A stretch of DNA of 64,000 nt, taken from the NCBI RefSeq assembly GCF_021018805.1, contig NC_086250.1, forward strand, positions 63,036,822 through 63,100,821, in the 5' to 3' direction. Of the stretch, positions 12,721 to 26,158 are shown in pieces; within the stretch, counting starts at the first letter, position 1, and every line of letters begins with the position of its first letter. The translations under genes and the position numbers were made by a program. The notes beneath the pieces were generated by a model. That model made no database searches. It saw only the letters and a program-made list of their open reading frames with translations, and was not told where the DNA came from. This stretch comes from Prinia subflava. Lineage: Eukaryota > Chordata > Aves > Passeriformes > Cisticolidae.

Positions 12721-15700
12721 CGCTCAGCAAACCAGGAAAATTCATGGCAACAGGGTGGAAAGTTGGTGTACAGGTTTTGGCACTGATGTGGCCCTGCATA
12801 TGCATAAAAGCAGAAATTCAGGTGTCTGGGAATCTCCAGAGTATGATGTCCATGTACACGATGACTTTAGTGCTCCTATAATGGGTGCTCAATACCAATA
12901 ATTCCCTTCAATCAGAACATTTGATTTATTCATTTGCACCCTGCCCAGTTTTGAGTAATTTGCCTTGTCGAGGAATCAAAGATTGTGCATGATCTCTCAT
13001 ATGCACAGTGGGAAAATGAATGTATGTTTTCAGACAGACTGGCCTGCATGAGCAAATGGTACAATCATCTTTGCTGGTTCCGTGATAAGAATGTCCCTCA
13101 CTGAGGGAATGACTTTTTAAAGAAATATTTTTCTGCTCATATTATCAGTTTAGAAACTTAATCCCAAGATACCTAAAGTCAGTTAAAAAGTAGAGGATTA
13201 TCTCAAAAAATACTGTACCAAAAAAAAAAAAAATCTTACATTCACCTCAAATCTTCCTGTCAACTCTCTCATTTAACTTTATGTGCACTCTTAACTTTTC
13301 ATTTATTTCTGAATGACACAGTGAATATTGTCCTTATCTTCTCTTCCTCCATTTTCCTTTCTCTGAGACGTATTTTCAGCTGTTGCTTATTTAGGCTACT
13401 AGAAATGTCCTGTTAGAAATTTAAAACTGTCAGCTCTCAGATCAATAGTTGAGCTGTGTGCTGTGATACCAGTTATTTTTCCCTCTCCAGATAACTTGCC
13501 TTCTCACAATATATGCATCTTATGGCTAATTCAATGGGGAAAGAGTTTCAAAGCCTGAGCTGCTGAATAGTGAACTAATTAGCAGAACTTCTGCTGTTAA
13601 ATTTAGATATTGGCCAAGCTGGAGTGCAAATATGCTCAACAAATTTCAGCTGAACCTAGAGCTCTCACATTTAGCTGTGATAGTTCAGATTTAGATATAA
13701 ATTCTCAGATGATTAGCTCTGTGCCTGGTGTTAAACACATCAAGGTCATCTAAACCCACTTTCCCAGTTGCTCCAGACAGAGGTCTGCCTGGAGCTAGTG
13801 AATTTTTAGAGCAAAAGATTAACCTATGCTGTTTGTACATGGCCAGTCACTTGTTATGGAATGCACTACTGTAACCTCTTTGGGAGCAAGGGGATACAGC
13901 ATGCAGGAGATGATATCTAATGGCTTGAGTTCTCCTTCCCAATTTGGAAAGCAACTGTCTTGAACAGCGTTCACTAGTGGGCACTTTCTGAAACGCTATT
14001 TATATTAACTCTACTGACCTGTCACATTTGGAGTTTGATTGATTTTGCCAATTTAAAAAGTGTGTCACAGGTCCACCTGGTATGTTTTATTTCCTGTAAT
14101 AAAATACTGTTTCAAATTGATCCATGCTGTGAAAAAAAAAAATTATTTAATTCCAGAGCAACTTCTTTAAAGGGAAACTAAATCTTTTAGTTCTTTTGGC
14201 TGGTGGTACCTTGAAGTAATTTTGAAGCTTTAACATTAGGAGCTTGGGACCAGATCCAGATCTTGAGGTTTAAGAGGAGTATTTGCTCTAGATAGTGTTA
14301 AAGGTGGCAGGAAGTTGCTGTGCCCAGGTCTGAGACACAGCTCCCTGTCCAAAGGGGACCAGACCCTACTGATGGCTTGCTGAACCTGAGCAACTGTTTA
14401 AATTTATTGCTTACATGGGTATATCTTCGTGTGGAAACAAACTGTTCCAGTAAAACTGATGAAACTCACTTTTCTATGGCTTTGTAGCCTACATTTTATA
14501 TCTACTAAAGGTCTCCAGATCCTTCCTGCCTTAATTCCTCTGCTTCCTCCAGGCCTTCTCAATAGGCCCAGTTTCCTCCTCAGTTCATTCATTACCCACA
14601 GCCTTCCTGAAAAGCACTTGAGGTAAGGCTATGGCATCATGATTTACATCTCTAGTGCTAGAATAGGAAAAGAGCTTTTTGCATGTCTTAAAATTTAGGA
14701 GGTATAACTGGCTTGCAGGCTAATAGTAAGAGTTGAAAAATGCAAACAATCAAATTTGAAATTAAAATTAGCATGACTAAAGAATTTCATTTGCAGAACA
14801 GGATTTTAGCTGTAATTTGGCATTTGACGCACAGTGAAGATGACAGGTTACAGACTCAAGAATAATAAAAACTGCCTCTGGAATTAATTTTCTTTTACAT
14901 CTTGTTGCAACACATTAGACACATACATTATTTATCATCACATGGATCTCATCTTAAAAGACTCCAGAGTCTTGACCCAGTCACATTCTCTGCTCTGATT
15001 AGACTGCAGCAGGAGACAATTATTCCAGGAATATCTCTGTGTTTGGGTTTCACAGCTGGTGCAAACTTACAACAGAGATAACATAAACATCGACAATAAA
15101 TAAAACCAAGAGACCTTCATGTTTTACAATTTATTGCAGGAGATGCTCCACATAGCTAAGAAAAGGCATAGCCTACCATTTTTCTGAGATTGCTTTGGTA
15201 TCTTCACACAAATACAACCAAGCTGACTCTAGTGAGGAATGAGAGGAAGACTTCTCAGATCCCCTTGAGAAGAAATGCATCCTGCTTCCAGAATTTGTCT
15301 GTGCCGGGAACAAAACTGGATTCTGCTTGAACTCATTTTACATGATTTGACCACTCCTAGAGGGAACAAAACTATTACAGGTGTTGACATAAACTGGGCT
15401 GAATGGCCAAAAAAGGATAAGACAACCACAGTTGGCAAAAATGGCTCTGGATTTTCTCCACTAATGTTGGGAGACAGTCGTGATTCTGGCACCCCTTCCC
15501 AACTAAGCATAAAAGATAAAAAGTAGAGGTGACTTCTACAGTTGATATGTAACTTCAATATTCAATTTCAGTTTCACTTTGGTTAGGAAAAAAAAACAAA
15601 AAAAAAAGAGGAAAGAATAATATTGCAGTTTTTTTATAAATCCCAATTCTCTTTTCCAGCAAATACAAATTTCTCACAGGGAGAGAGAATAAATGTGTAC

Positions 15701-16435
15701 CTGTTAGTGAAAGTGTCAAGATGTGGATGATGAGAGGGAGTTTTCTCTTCACTTTGTTACATCAGTCTTGCTCTAGAGTTACTCCATGGGTTCAGTGGCA
15801 TCAAGCTGACAGACCAAGAACCAGGCTTTGTGTTAATGAGCTCTCATGGGCTTGCCTGATGAGTGAAATTTTTGGGACATGAGGTATCTGAATAGATGCA
15901 ATATTCTCTCTATTCTGCTGCTCCCCTTGGAGCTGGTTCTAATGTACACAAGATGAGAGCTAGAAAAGCTTTGTAAAGAGGCTTCAGGTCGTATCTGCCA
16001 GGAAAGTCAAAGGACTTATCTGACTAAAAACTGATGGTAGAATCCGAGAATAATTTATTTTTGTCTACTGAACTACTGTTACCCCTATTCCTGACAGAGC
16101 TCAAAGAATAAATCATATTCTAAAAGAAAAAAAAGTTTGAGAATTAAGTTTTTATTTTATTTTAAGAAGTAAATTTGCTGAATTCCTGACAGAAACCAAA
16201 TTCTACCAACTTTCCAGGATCTTAAAGATGGAGCTTTCGATTGTTTCTAACAACTCAATCTCTTTCTTAAATTCTAGGGAATCACAGGAATGCACTAAAC
16301 ACTGAGAAATAGATGTATTTTGGTGAGAGGCGAACAACTTGGTAAAGAAGAATGTCCTCCCTTTCTTTCTCCCTGGTATCTTCTGGGTCATTCAGCATGC
16401 TGTGATTGTAAGAAAGAAAAAATTCTTTTAAAACG
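12721..16435. other. Unassigned non-coding DNA, includes a possible conserved element
   Basis: No gene supported. Bases 13380-13740 have balanced composition, no repeat character and several TAATTAG/TAATT homeodomain-type cores. They could be a conserved non-coding element, but conservation cannot be judged from one sequence. An A-run of 14 is at 13220-13233. Confidence 0.5.
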
Positions 16436-16655
16436 GAGAGGAGAGGAGAGGAGAGGAGAGGAGAGGAGAGGAGAGGAGAGGAGAGGAGAGGAGAGGAGAG
16501 GAGAGGAGAGGAGAGGAGAGGAGAGGAGAGGAGAGGAGAGGAGAGGAGAGGAGAGGAGAGGAGAGGAGAGGAGAGGAGAGGAGAGGAGAGGAGAGGAGAG
16601 GAGAGGAGAGGAGAGGAGAGGAGAGGAGAGGAGAGGAGAGGAGAGGAGAGGAGAG
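16436..16655. repeat. Pure pentanucleotide microsatellite, 44 copies of GAGAG
   Basis: 220 bp made of 44 identical 5-bp units with no interruption. The + strand is all purine, so the tract is a long homopurine-homopyrimidine mirror repeat. The unit length lets all frames stay open on both strands, which produces false protein frames (RRGEE and LLSSP repeats). It ends exactly where the CR1 tail at 16656 begins. Confidence 0.98.
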
Positions 16656-17030
16656 ATTTCAGATGGAAAGTACCTACAATGACCACCTAACCCAATGGCC
16701 CAGCCACTTCAGGGATGACCAAAAATTAAAGCATAATATTAAGGGCATTTTCCAAATGCTTCTTAAATTCTGACAGGCTTGGGGCATAGACCACCTCTCT
16801 GGGAAGCCTGATCCAGTTTTTGACCATGCTCTCTGTAAAGAAATCCTTCCCAATGTCCAAGTCTGAACCTTCCCTGTGGCAGCCTGGAACCACTCCCACA
16901 AATCCTTCCATTGAATACCTGTAAGAGGAGCTCAGCGCCTCCCTCTCCCCTCTCAGGAAGCTGTAGAGAGCAATGATGTGCCTTGTTTCCTTAGCAGTGC
17001 CCCTCCTGGTGTGGACCAGGCTGTCCATGC
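16656..17030 (-). mobile_element. CR1 LINE 3' end: ORF2 C-terminus and 3' UTR
   Basis: The forward sequence has the familiar antisense CR1 landmarks, for example 'agggcattttccaaatgctt', 'tgacaggcttggggcataga' and 'gtaaagaaatccttcccaat'. The element lies on the reverse strand, with its 3' end at the low coordinate, where it meets the GAGAG array instead of the usual short 8-bp terminal CR1 repeats. It is 5'-truncated, as most CR1 copies are. Confidence 0.9.
16726..17028 (-). pseudogene. Remnant of the CR1 ORF2 protein C-terminus
   Basis: This 100-codon frame matches the last part of CR1 ORF2 downstream of the reverse-transcriptase domain. Visible blocks are IIALYSFLRGE, SDLDIGKDFFTESMVK and NWIRLPREVV, followed by FKKHLENAL. 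In CR1 this part is rich in paired aromatic and charged residues and is needed for the polyprotein, but no endonuclease or catalytic motif lies in the fragment. The frame is intact over this stretch, which suggests a moderately young copy. It has no start of its own and is not a host gene. Confidence 0.85.
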
Positions 17031-20000
17031 AGTTCTTTGCTCTGTTTCCATCACTGTGAATGCATTAGGTAAAGAGGTCTGCTGCCATCCTGCTCTTGCT
17101 TCATCAGGACTCAGCCCTGCTCCTTTTAAACCAAAGACAAAAGTGCACGTTTGATTTCCCCTTAAAGGCTTCAGACGTGTCTTTTACATTTGGAGGACCT
17201 GCATGCCCCTGACGTTTGTGTACAAACATCCTCTGCAGTAACCAGCTCTGGGTTTGTACCTCAATAAAATTTCTAAGAGTCCCTTATAAAGCGGTGTATG
17301 GGTGTACAACATTTTGACACATATCTGAATTAAAGATAAGTACATTCCCATGGGTGAAAAAAAATACTGAGCCAATACTTTCATCTAACAGAAATTTCAC
17401 TGAGCTTAAACACACAATGTTTGTGAGGAAAAAAGGTTTCCTTTGGCAGTCTGAGTGCAAAAAGCTTCTTTACTGTCCCAAATAGATTACAAGACAGTGG
17501 CTTACAAAAACCCCTATTAATTGCGCTTAAACTTTTCCCTTTTAACAGCTTTAATCTGGCTTTAACAGACCCTTTTAATGCTTAACTTTGTAAAATAGCC
17601 TAAAGAAAGTGCTATTTTTGCTATTTTAAATAAGAGAAAAACTTGGTTGGAAATCATGAGCTACCACAAAATTTGCTATTTTACAGTTGTAACTATTTGG
17701 TTGGCAGGACAGGATAAAAAATTGTAATGTTTATAAGCATTTTCCAACTGATTTCAACAGCTTCTGAATCCTGACATTTGTACACTCCAAGTGCCTATCT
17801 GCTGTTGATAGTTGTGAAAATTGTTTTCTGGCTCTTTTATTTTAGCAAATGCTTCTGCTCAATGCTGAATATTTTAAGGAGAAATAGATGAGGAACTAAA
17901 TGCAACCCCAGAAAACCTTGTCTCAGATATGTGCTGTACTGTGGAATGGTATCACACACAGCCCAAGTCTATAATTACAATATCTTAATTTAAGCAGCCG
18001 AGCTAAATGTGCAACACTGAAAACTATGTGAGCAACTATTTCAGTCCAATAATGGACTGAAAGTTTATTTTTGTTTGGTATATATTGATTCAGAATATTT
18101 AAACTAAATTCATTTAATCCAAAACAATAATGTTAACACAAAGAGCTCACACTTACTTAATTAAACTAATTGAACAGATTGGATTTTCTTAACTATATTA
18201 GTTAACCAAAAATAATAATAAAGAGGATGAAAATTGCCATAAGACCCATGGGTGATATAAACAGTTATGGATGCAAGGCAGTTTGGGATCAGACCCAAAG
18301 GGGTATCAGCACTGTCTCTATCTCAGGAAACCCTGAAATTACTGATTAAATTTTTTCTTTTCCAGGAGATTTAAAGATGTTTTGAATTTAATATGCATGC
18401 CCCTTCTAGTCCAAGTCAGGTTTTTAAACCAGAGCGACTTTGCCCCTGGCAGGCTGTGTTCTGTTGGGAAAGGGCTGTGAACCTTTGGTGCCCTGAACAT
18501 CCTCACACATGAGGATTGTGCCCTGCCAAACACATGTGAATGTTGACACAGAAACACGAAACACTTCCAAATGTTGTACTGCCAAGCACAAAGATGTAAT
18601 CCCCGAACTCCAAATTTGTTCTCTTCCCCGTCTTTTGCTAGAATCAACAGGGCCATGTAGACCAGATTTGTGCTTGCAATATCACATCAATTACCAGGAG
18701 GAAAAAATACAAAAGAATATTTTGCACCCACAACACTGCTCATCTGTTGATTGTTTTTCTTTGTTTTGTTTTGTTTCGTTTAAGCAGGACATGGAGGTGG
18801 TGGAGACATGGCACAGCTACTGATTTATCTCCTTCATTCTCTTAAATATAAAAGTATCACATTTCTTCCAGGATACCTCTGAAGTTCAAATAGAAGAAAG
18901 GTGGGAAAATATCCTGGAAAAATCATTATGTTCTTACCCCTCTCCCATTTTCCCAGAATATTTGTTTTGGCTGTTACCAGTCACAGAATGCCAGGCTGAG
19001 TGGACTTCTGTTCTTATCTTAAACCACATATGTCCTTTGGAAGGATATATACTCTTGCAATTATGTTTTTATCAAGGTGGTTTGGTAACACTTCTGTTGA
19101 AGGAAGCTATCAACAGGCTTTTTGAAGTTGCTTTGTGTTGCAAAAATACTATTAATCCATACACTTCATGGGTTGGAGCATCTCTGTACATTTGTAATTC
19201 ATTCTCAGACTTGACTGTGATCTTCAGAGTGAAGAAAAAGTAAGGCTTCCAGTCAGGTCAAGTGTATTTATGAATATTTCAGGTTTCCAATGTTTAAGGA
19301 CTGTCTTTATTAAAAATCATGCACACATACACAATAGAAAAAGTAGGATTTATTGAATTATGAAGAGTTTTTCTGAACAGTTTGACTAAATAGTTATTGA
19401 ATTACTTGGAAACTTAATTTTATGAACTTCTTCCTCGGCACCTTTCAAGCAAGTAGCATGATCAAGACTTTTAAGTGGTTTTTCACAGAAAATATTAGAG
19501 TTACACAAAAGAAAGTTATGTTTGTTGTCATTTCTTTTACTCCTTGTCATTTCATCTCAAATACTGAAGTTCAAAAGGATTTAAAGTTTTATTTTGTATA
19601 AAACTTTCCAATGAATTCTTTGGGCCATATACACCCCCCTCTCTTTGCACCTTAAATGCATAAATTCTGGGGTTTAAGCATATTCTGAGCTTGATGAAAT
19701 TAATAGCTTTGTTGTGTCATATAGGTAACTGAAACAGACAAGATGTGTCAGTGCTGAGTTCTCATTAATGAGATGACATCAGAACATTTTAATTCAGTCT
19801 TTCATTCCAAGAATAAGGTCTTGAGAAAAACCCAAATCTGTCCATACTATATAAATGAATACAATGTTCTTCTTCTTTATACATAGTTTAAAGCAGAAAC
19901 CAAAAAACATCAAACAAAAATGCATTTCCATGCTTGTGTCAATTTGCTGTTGCCACAGTAAACTAATTTGCTAATTTCAATCCCAGCTGGAGACTACTGC

Positions 20001-20859
20001 TTAGTGCCTGGAGGAGTACATGTGTTTTTGAAATGACTGAGGTACATACTAGTGACAGCAAAAGACTCCCAGGACTTTATTACTCCCCCATTTCATGAAA
20101 GATAGGAGATGAGCTTGCTGTCATTATCACTTTGCAACAGAGAATTAAAAAACTAGGTGATTGACTGAAACACGTGCCACCTTGAAAATAAAATATTTTA
20201 TTGATTGTTGCAAGAGCTCTCCAGGTGGGAATTTTAGACAGCCCTGGATATTCCACTGGGCTGCTCCTGCTGTGTCAAGTCCAATTTATTTGCTTACAGC
20301 TATTGATTAATGTTGTGGGTGGAGTGTCACAGAGATTCTTGCTGCAGGATCGGTCAAATCGAACGTGGGCAAAAGGTGTAAATAGCCAATAGAATATATT
20401 TCTGCAGATGAGGAAATGGGCACGTAGCACAGCTCTTTGATTAGCTATCTCAAAGCTGTTTTGGATATATTGGGGACAATCAATAGCATTTTATTGCACA
20501 CGAACTGAAGTGGTCACGTACACCCACAGGCAGGCAGATTGTATGAAATGAGCAGAAGAACATCTCAGGGAGTCTCACTCAATCCAGCTGAAGGTGCTGC
20601 TGAGAACCCTTGAAAGTGGGATTCCTGGGTGGGTCCAAGAGACAGTCCAATTGTGCCCTGATCCTATGCCACAATCCAAACAATTAATTTCTACACAAAG
20701 ACTTCAGTCTCTGAGAGTCTGTGCAACACCAGCAGCCAGGTGATGTAACCTGATGACAAGAAAGTATATGGATTTTCCATACTGGGTGAGCATTAGAGAA
20801 AAGCTACCCTTGAGCATGTTGAGACTGAGATTCACCAGAACAGCCCAGCACAAGATGAG
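17031..20859. other. Unassigned AT-rich non-coding DNA
   Basis: No gene or repeat family supported. Short T-rich microsatellite (ttttgttttgtttcg) near 18760. Open frames at 18339-18823 on both strands overlap each other and have no domain. Confidence 0.55.
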
Positions 20860-21065
20860 GCTTTCAGAGAGCATATTTTCCTTCCATGAAGGTTTTTAAG
20901 ATGCAGCTGCATAAAGCCCTGAGCCACCTGATGTGACTTCAGAGCTGACCCTGATTTGAGAAGAAGACTGGACTGGAGAATGCCTGTTGTCCTCCCAACC
21001 AAAATCTCATATGGTCCTTTGATAAGAATATGACAGAAATATGGATATGACAGAATATGACAAGA
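20860..21065 (+). mobile_element. CR1 LINE 3' tail
   Basis: Landmarks in forward order are 'aaagccctgagccacctgat', 'gtgacttcagagctgaccct' and 'gagaagaagactggactgga'. These are the last part of the CR1 3' UTR. They are followed at about 21020-21062 by degenerate copies of 'agaatatgaca', which correspond to the short terminal repeats that end CR1 elements. The 5' boundary is uncertain and may reach back to about 20815. Confidence 0.75.
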
Positions 21066-24000
21066 GGAGGTTTACGTCTCTATCAGAGGTGAAAGCTGCC
21101 CACAGAAGTAGGATGGAGGCTCCTCAGAATAAAGGTGCTCTGAATGCTGTTGCTCAGTGACAGGGTGTGGCAGGGAAAGAGCAGCAGATGACTGAAGCCC
21201 CTGGGACACATACAGACACCTGAATGACCATCTCAAGGCCATATTCTGAAAGCTGATTGCAAGAAGCTGTTCAAAAATATGAGTAGATAAGACAGTCCTC
21301 AACAAGGAGTGGCTGAGATTGAATATTTGCTTTTTAGAGAGCCATTATGAAACAATTTGACATGAACTTTTTTATTAGAGAGCCATGGGCAGGTGTCTTT
21401 GAAGATGATTTCTTACTGCAGAAAGAAACTCCATAGCTGTAAATAATGTGTATGGAGTATTTGGAAATGAAAAGGAAGAAAGAGGAATAAGTTTTTAGAG
21501 AGGCAAGAATGTTTAAGAGGCTAAGGTCACTTGGAAAGGAAGATTCTGTGTAGAAGGAAAGGAGTAAGAGAGGAATAAAATGATGAAACTGGTGAGGAAG
21601 AATATTCTAGAATAGCCCTAATGAGTTTTTAGCCATCCATTCAAGGTTACTTCAAGGGAAGAGGGGTCTAATATCTTTGTAGAACATCATAAAAATCCTT
21701 TGACTTCATACAGAATTTTCATTCACATTAAGAAATCTTATTATGTTTAGATATTGACTTAAAATACAAAAGAGTTCCCAACAGTGCCTGGGAAAAGTTT
21801 CAGGTCTGTTTTATAGCCTTAGCTGTACTAAAGCCAAAAGAGGATATTAGAAAAGAGCTAATTATAATTATTACTCAGAGAGAAAATGATCTTATCAAAG
21901 GCATTTCAATGTTCTGCCATTTCAGAGGACCTCATAAAGTTTAGGAAAAATTCAGATTCAGTTCATAACGGGAAACCTTTCCATAAGTACCACAGTCTTT
22001 ATGGAACCTGAATCTCCTGTATAGCCAGAAGGAGAACTGACTGACAGGATGCCAAGTCATCCTTATAGAGCATTGATGAGTGCATTAGGAACTTAGGAAT
22101 AAACATTTATTACTATTTTACAGAGTATTAATATTTGTTCCACCATTCACCTGCTTCAGTGAACAATATTTTAGATAGACTCAGAATGGATTTGGATTTG
22201 TAATTTATTCTTGCAAGGAATACCATGGAACCCTCAGCAAAAGAGTGGCTGTGGCATAATTGGTCTGCAAGTAGGAAAAACACTGGGCTTATGGTTCAGG
22301 AGGTTTAGGATGCCAGGCCTAGTCCCTGAACAGCATGACACAAGGTACACTGATTTTCCAAGCCGTTTCTTGTGGTCCCTTTTCTCCTCCTATACTTTCC
22401 CATGTAGGAGTCTGCAGTCATTCAGTGAGGGAATGAGAAGAGAAGGAGACAGAGGTGGCACATTGCTGGGACCATGCAAAAAGTACTTGCTGCTTCTGTC
22501 AAATCCTCTGCTTTCTTCCCAATCAAACCTTTCCCCTGCACTTTAAAGAACCTGCTGAACTGAAGACTGTCTCTGAGAGCACATCATTGAGTCACCAAGC
22601 AATGTGCATTCCACTTAGGTATATCTAGACTGACATGGGAAAGAGAATATTTTCTGCTCAGGATCACCTGTGCAATGAATTTCTAGATATTGTTATGTGC
22701 TCTAAACAAATGTGAAAGCTGTCAGTATTTTTTTTTTTTTTTTTCAGAAGAGATGCTCCTAACATTGGCTTTGCCTAGAATTCCTCTGGGCACATGGAGA
22801 AAGAAGCAAAAGTTATCTAGGTACAACCAATACAACCATAATGATCTTGTCCTTTTAAATGTGAATTCAATGGAGATAGGAACAACATTAAATCATCACA
22901 ACCTGAAGTCAGACAAAGAGGTAACACCCAGCAAGCCCTGAACTGAATCTTATTATTGTATTTTTTTTAGTAGTGAGTTATTTTCAGCTTCAGTGGATTT
23001 GTGTTCTGATTTTAAAGAATGAACATTTTAAGAAGTGGTCATTGACCCTTTATAATGCATTATTAATTCTGAATTGGTTTCAGAAATTTAATCAAACACA
23101 CCTCTGATTTTTGTGGAACAAAAGTCAAAAATTCTCCAAGTATCTTTTTGTCTGTATAAAACATTTTAAACTGTTCTCCCCAAGCTATTTTCCACCTTGA
23201 AGTAGCACAGATTGAAGTAATGGAATTGGCACCAAAGCAAGGATTACTGTGACTCGTTCCATCAGCTGGTTTACACACACTACCTATGTAGAAATTGGTT
23301 GGGGTTTTTTTAAAGTCTGAGGAATGAAAAATATCTACCTGTAAGTAGCATTTACTATGTAGGAAAATTCTTCTCTGATACACCTTAATGCAAAGAAAAA
23401 AAATTTTCTCTTGACTGCCACACAGTCACCAGAAAGGCAGTACGTGGGATATAGGAGATCTTCAGAAGATAGTACAGCAATTCTGACAGAAGAAAGACTT
23501 AGGCTGATGGTTCTTGTCAGTCTAATTTTGGACAACTTTTAATTAAGATGATGATTGTAACTAGCTTTCCAGAGGCATCACTAGACAAGTAAACTTACTG
23601 AAATTGTATATTAAGTTCAAATGAGATATCTTGAACAGTTATACTGGCAGTGGGTGTTTCAATCATCCAAGCCTGTTAGAATAGCAAGTCAAATATTCAT
23701 CTTTCTGCTTTGCATTTGAATTTTCCAAGTGGGCTACATGTAAAGTAGGATGTGGAATTTTGGAAAGTTCATATGCAATATGTTATCCCAAAGAACTGTA
23801 AAGGATTGGTAAATGTATAGATGCATGTGGGCACACATATGCTTGCACATGTGACTGGGTGGCATCAAAACCTGTTTGTATCAAAGATCAAGCAAATAAT
23901 CATTTTCCTCTAGCATAAAAAGAAAAGGTTGACATTCTAAATTCTCCTGTTATGAAGCATCTCTCTATCATATATAAGTGGCATCTGTGCCAGCAGGTTT

Positions 24001-25622
24001 AAAACTCTGGAAGATATTTGAGACAGAAAAGTTCTACTCCGAGTTGTTGAGGATATTTGGTCACATCTGTGAAGCAATGCCTTATTTACAAGTTTCAAGT
24101 AGGTGAACTCAATCCAGTTTCTCTGTACAAATTTTGTTGCAAACCAGACTCTGCAAGGCTAGTGCAGTCTTGCATAAATAGTTTCCTTTTCTAGTTCTAA
24201 AATAACCTGTTCCTTTCTACACATACAACAGCACTACTTGCTTGGCGGACAAGATACTCATCTCTGAATCTGCATGTCTCTGTGGAGTTTAGCAAGATGC
24301 AGCCATGTATAAAAGCTGAGAATCTTTTCTGTGCATTGCAGTCTGGCAGAAATCTGTATTTGTATCTTCATATCTCCTTAGCTCAGCCTGAATGAGGAAA
24401 ATTAAAAAACTTGTGAAATGAATTCATACTTCACAGTGACCAGATTGGTTGGAAACACTTGAGTTTTATAGGTTTTTATAGACCATTTAAGACAAATCAA
24501 TTCAGCTGGATGGAGCTGTCATTCACCCCCCAGCATACAACACAAGTCCTAACAGCCTATCTTCCTTCAATTAATTTTAATTTAAAATAAATTGGAAAAA
24601 AAAAAAAACAAACTAAGAAAGGAACTTCAGGCTTATCTTTTACTGTCTTGAGAGGTGATGCCATCATGTCTGCAATGTCATGAGTGAATCAAAAGAGCTT
24701 CTTTGTTCCCCTCTGTTGGACTATTGCTGGTTAAAAGCATGCTTTTGATTTACCATTTCAGGTGAAGAACACTGTTTTTTTTATGTATATCTGTTCAGTT
24801 CTGTGATAAATGGCCCTTAAGATTCTACTCTTTCCTGGTTAGTGACTTGATACATGTTTATTTTTGAGTCCTTTAAGGTCCATGACCATTATTTTTTATT
24901 TAGACACATTTTCTTTTGTCCCTTTGTTTCACCTGCCTTTAATAGACTACTATCATTATCTTTAAATGGATGTCAGATGAGCTCCTCTCTACAGGAAAAG
25001 TGCTTTTAATCTTCATTACACATTACAACCTCTAGCCCTTTCTTATCCACCCTTCAAAGACAACAATACTGCAAGACTGCTGGGCTCATGTCTCTTTTAA
25101 GGGCACTGATGGACTCTGTAGTCTGTTAGGATGCTTTTTCATGCTTCTGTCATCCTTTCCAGCTAAAAAATTGGCACGATAAGAATTTATGGGGACTGTG
25201 GAGTTTTAACAGGCCCTTATCTCTTATATTCTGTAATCTCTGTGGAGTTTCAGAATGGTTGGGCTGTGATGAAACACGCCTAGGCAGAAGCTGAATAACC
25301 AAATGTTCTGAGTTACATTCTAACAGCCACTAACTAAAACTGTGCATGTTTTCACCCATATAAAATGAAAAATAAAATTGGACTGAAATCTGATTGATAT
25401 TGTCTTGATCTGGACAGCTGCACAAACACCATGAAATTTGAAGGGTTCTGACCTTTGAGTCCTTCACAAGCTCTTAGTAATTTAGGAGGTGAAAATGTGT
25501 CCAGAAATCCAGTGTTAAAGGATGTGACCCACAAAACGATTGTATTCCCTTTCAGTGGGACACTACTTTATACATACAGGCTGAGCAATGGAATTAAATA
25601 CAGGATTATTACAGGATTAATC
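21066..25622. other. Unassigned non-coding DNA
   Basis: No gene supported. A run of 17 T lies at 22728-22744. A stretch at 22240-22320 has a loose resemblance to a tRNA promoter pair (tggcataattgg and ggttcagg), but no tRNA fold or SINE body could be supported. Confidence 0.55.
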
Positions 25623-26158
25623 TGCTGCTGTGGTTTTAGCCCAACAGGCAGCTCACAGTCACTTAGTCACTGCCCCCACCGTAGGATGAGGGAGACAATC
25701 AAAGGGCAAAAAATTAGAAAACCTATGAGTCTGATAGGTAAAACAAATGCAGTGTGTGCAAGCAAGGTACAACAAGGACTTAATTCACAACTTCTCATGG
25801 ATAGGCCATCTCCAGGAAAACAGGGCTCCATCTTGCTTGATGGTTAGTTGGGAACACAAACACTGTAATTTTCACTGCCCCCTGCCTTGTCCTTCTTTCT
25901 GCAGCTTTTCTTGCTGAGCACTACATTGTATGGTGTGGAATATCCCTTGGTCACTTGGGGTCAGCTGTCCTGGCTCTGCCCCCTCCCAGCTCCTTGTGCA
26001 GCCCTCCTCCTCACTGGTGGGGTGAGCAGCTGAGGAGGCCTTGGCTCTGTGCAAGCTCTGCTCAACAAAAATTACTGTGTTATCCACACTGTTTTCATGA
26101 TAGCCCCATGCAGGCTACTACAAAGAAAATTACCTGTATCCCAGCCAAAACTAGTGCA
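25623..26158 (+). mobile_element. Bird ERV LTR, about 536 bp
   Basis: The sequence follows a widespread bird LTR from end to end. It opens TGCTGCTGTGG with 'gcccaacaggcagctcac', continues with 'ggccatctccaggaaaacag', 'tggtgtggaatatcccttgg' and 'actggtggggtgagcagc', and ends 'tcccagccaaaactagtgca'. It therefore has TG...CA ends. The flanks (TAATC left, TCCCT right) do not form a clear TSD, so it is probably old or slightly misplaced at one end. No internal retroviral sequence adjoins it. Orientation follows the usual description of the family and is less certain than its identity. Confidence 0.75.

Noticed and set aside
16282..16686. Long frames of RRGEE or LLSSP repeats on both strands
   Set aside because: They are produced by the 5-bp GAGAG array, which has no stop in any frame.
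22240..22320. tRNA or tRNA-derived SINE
   Set aside because: The A-box and B-box-like words are imperfect, and no cloverleaf pairing or SINE tail is visible.
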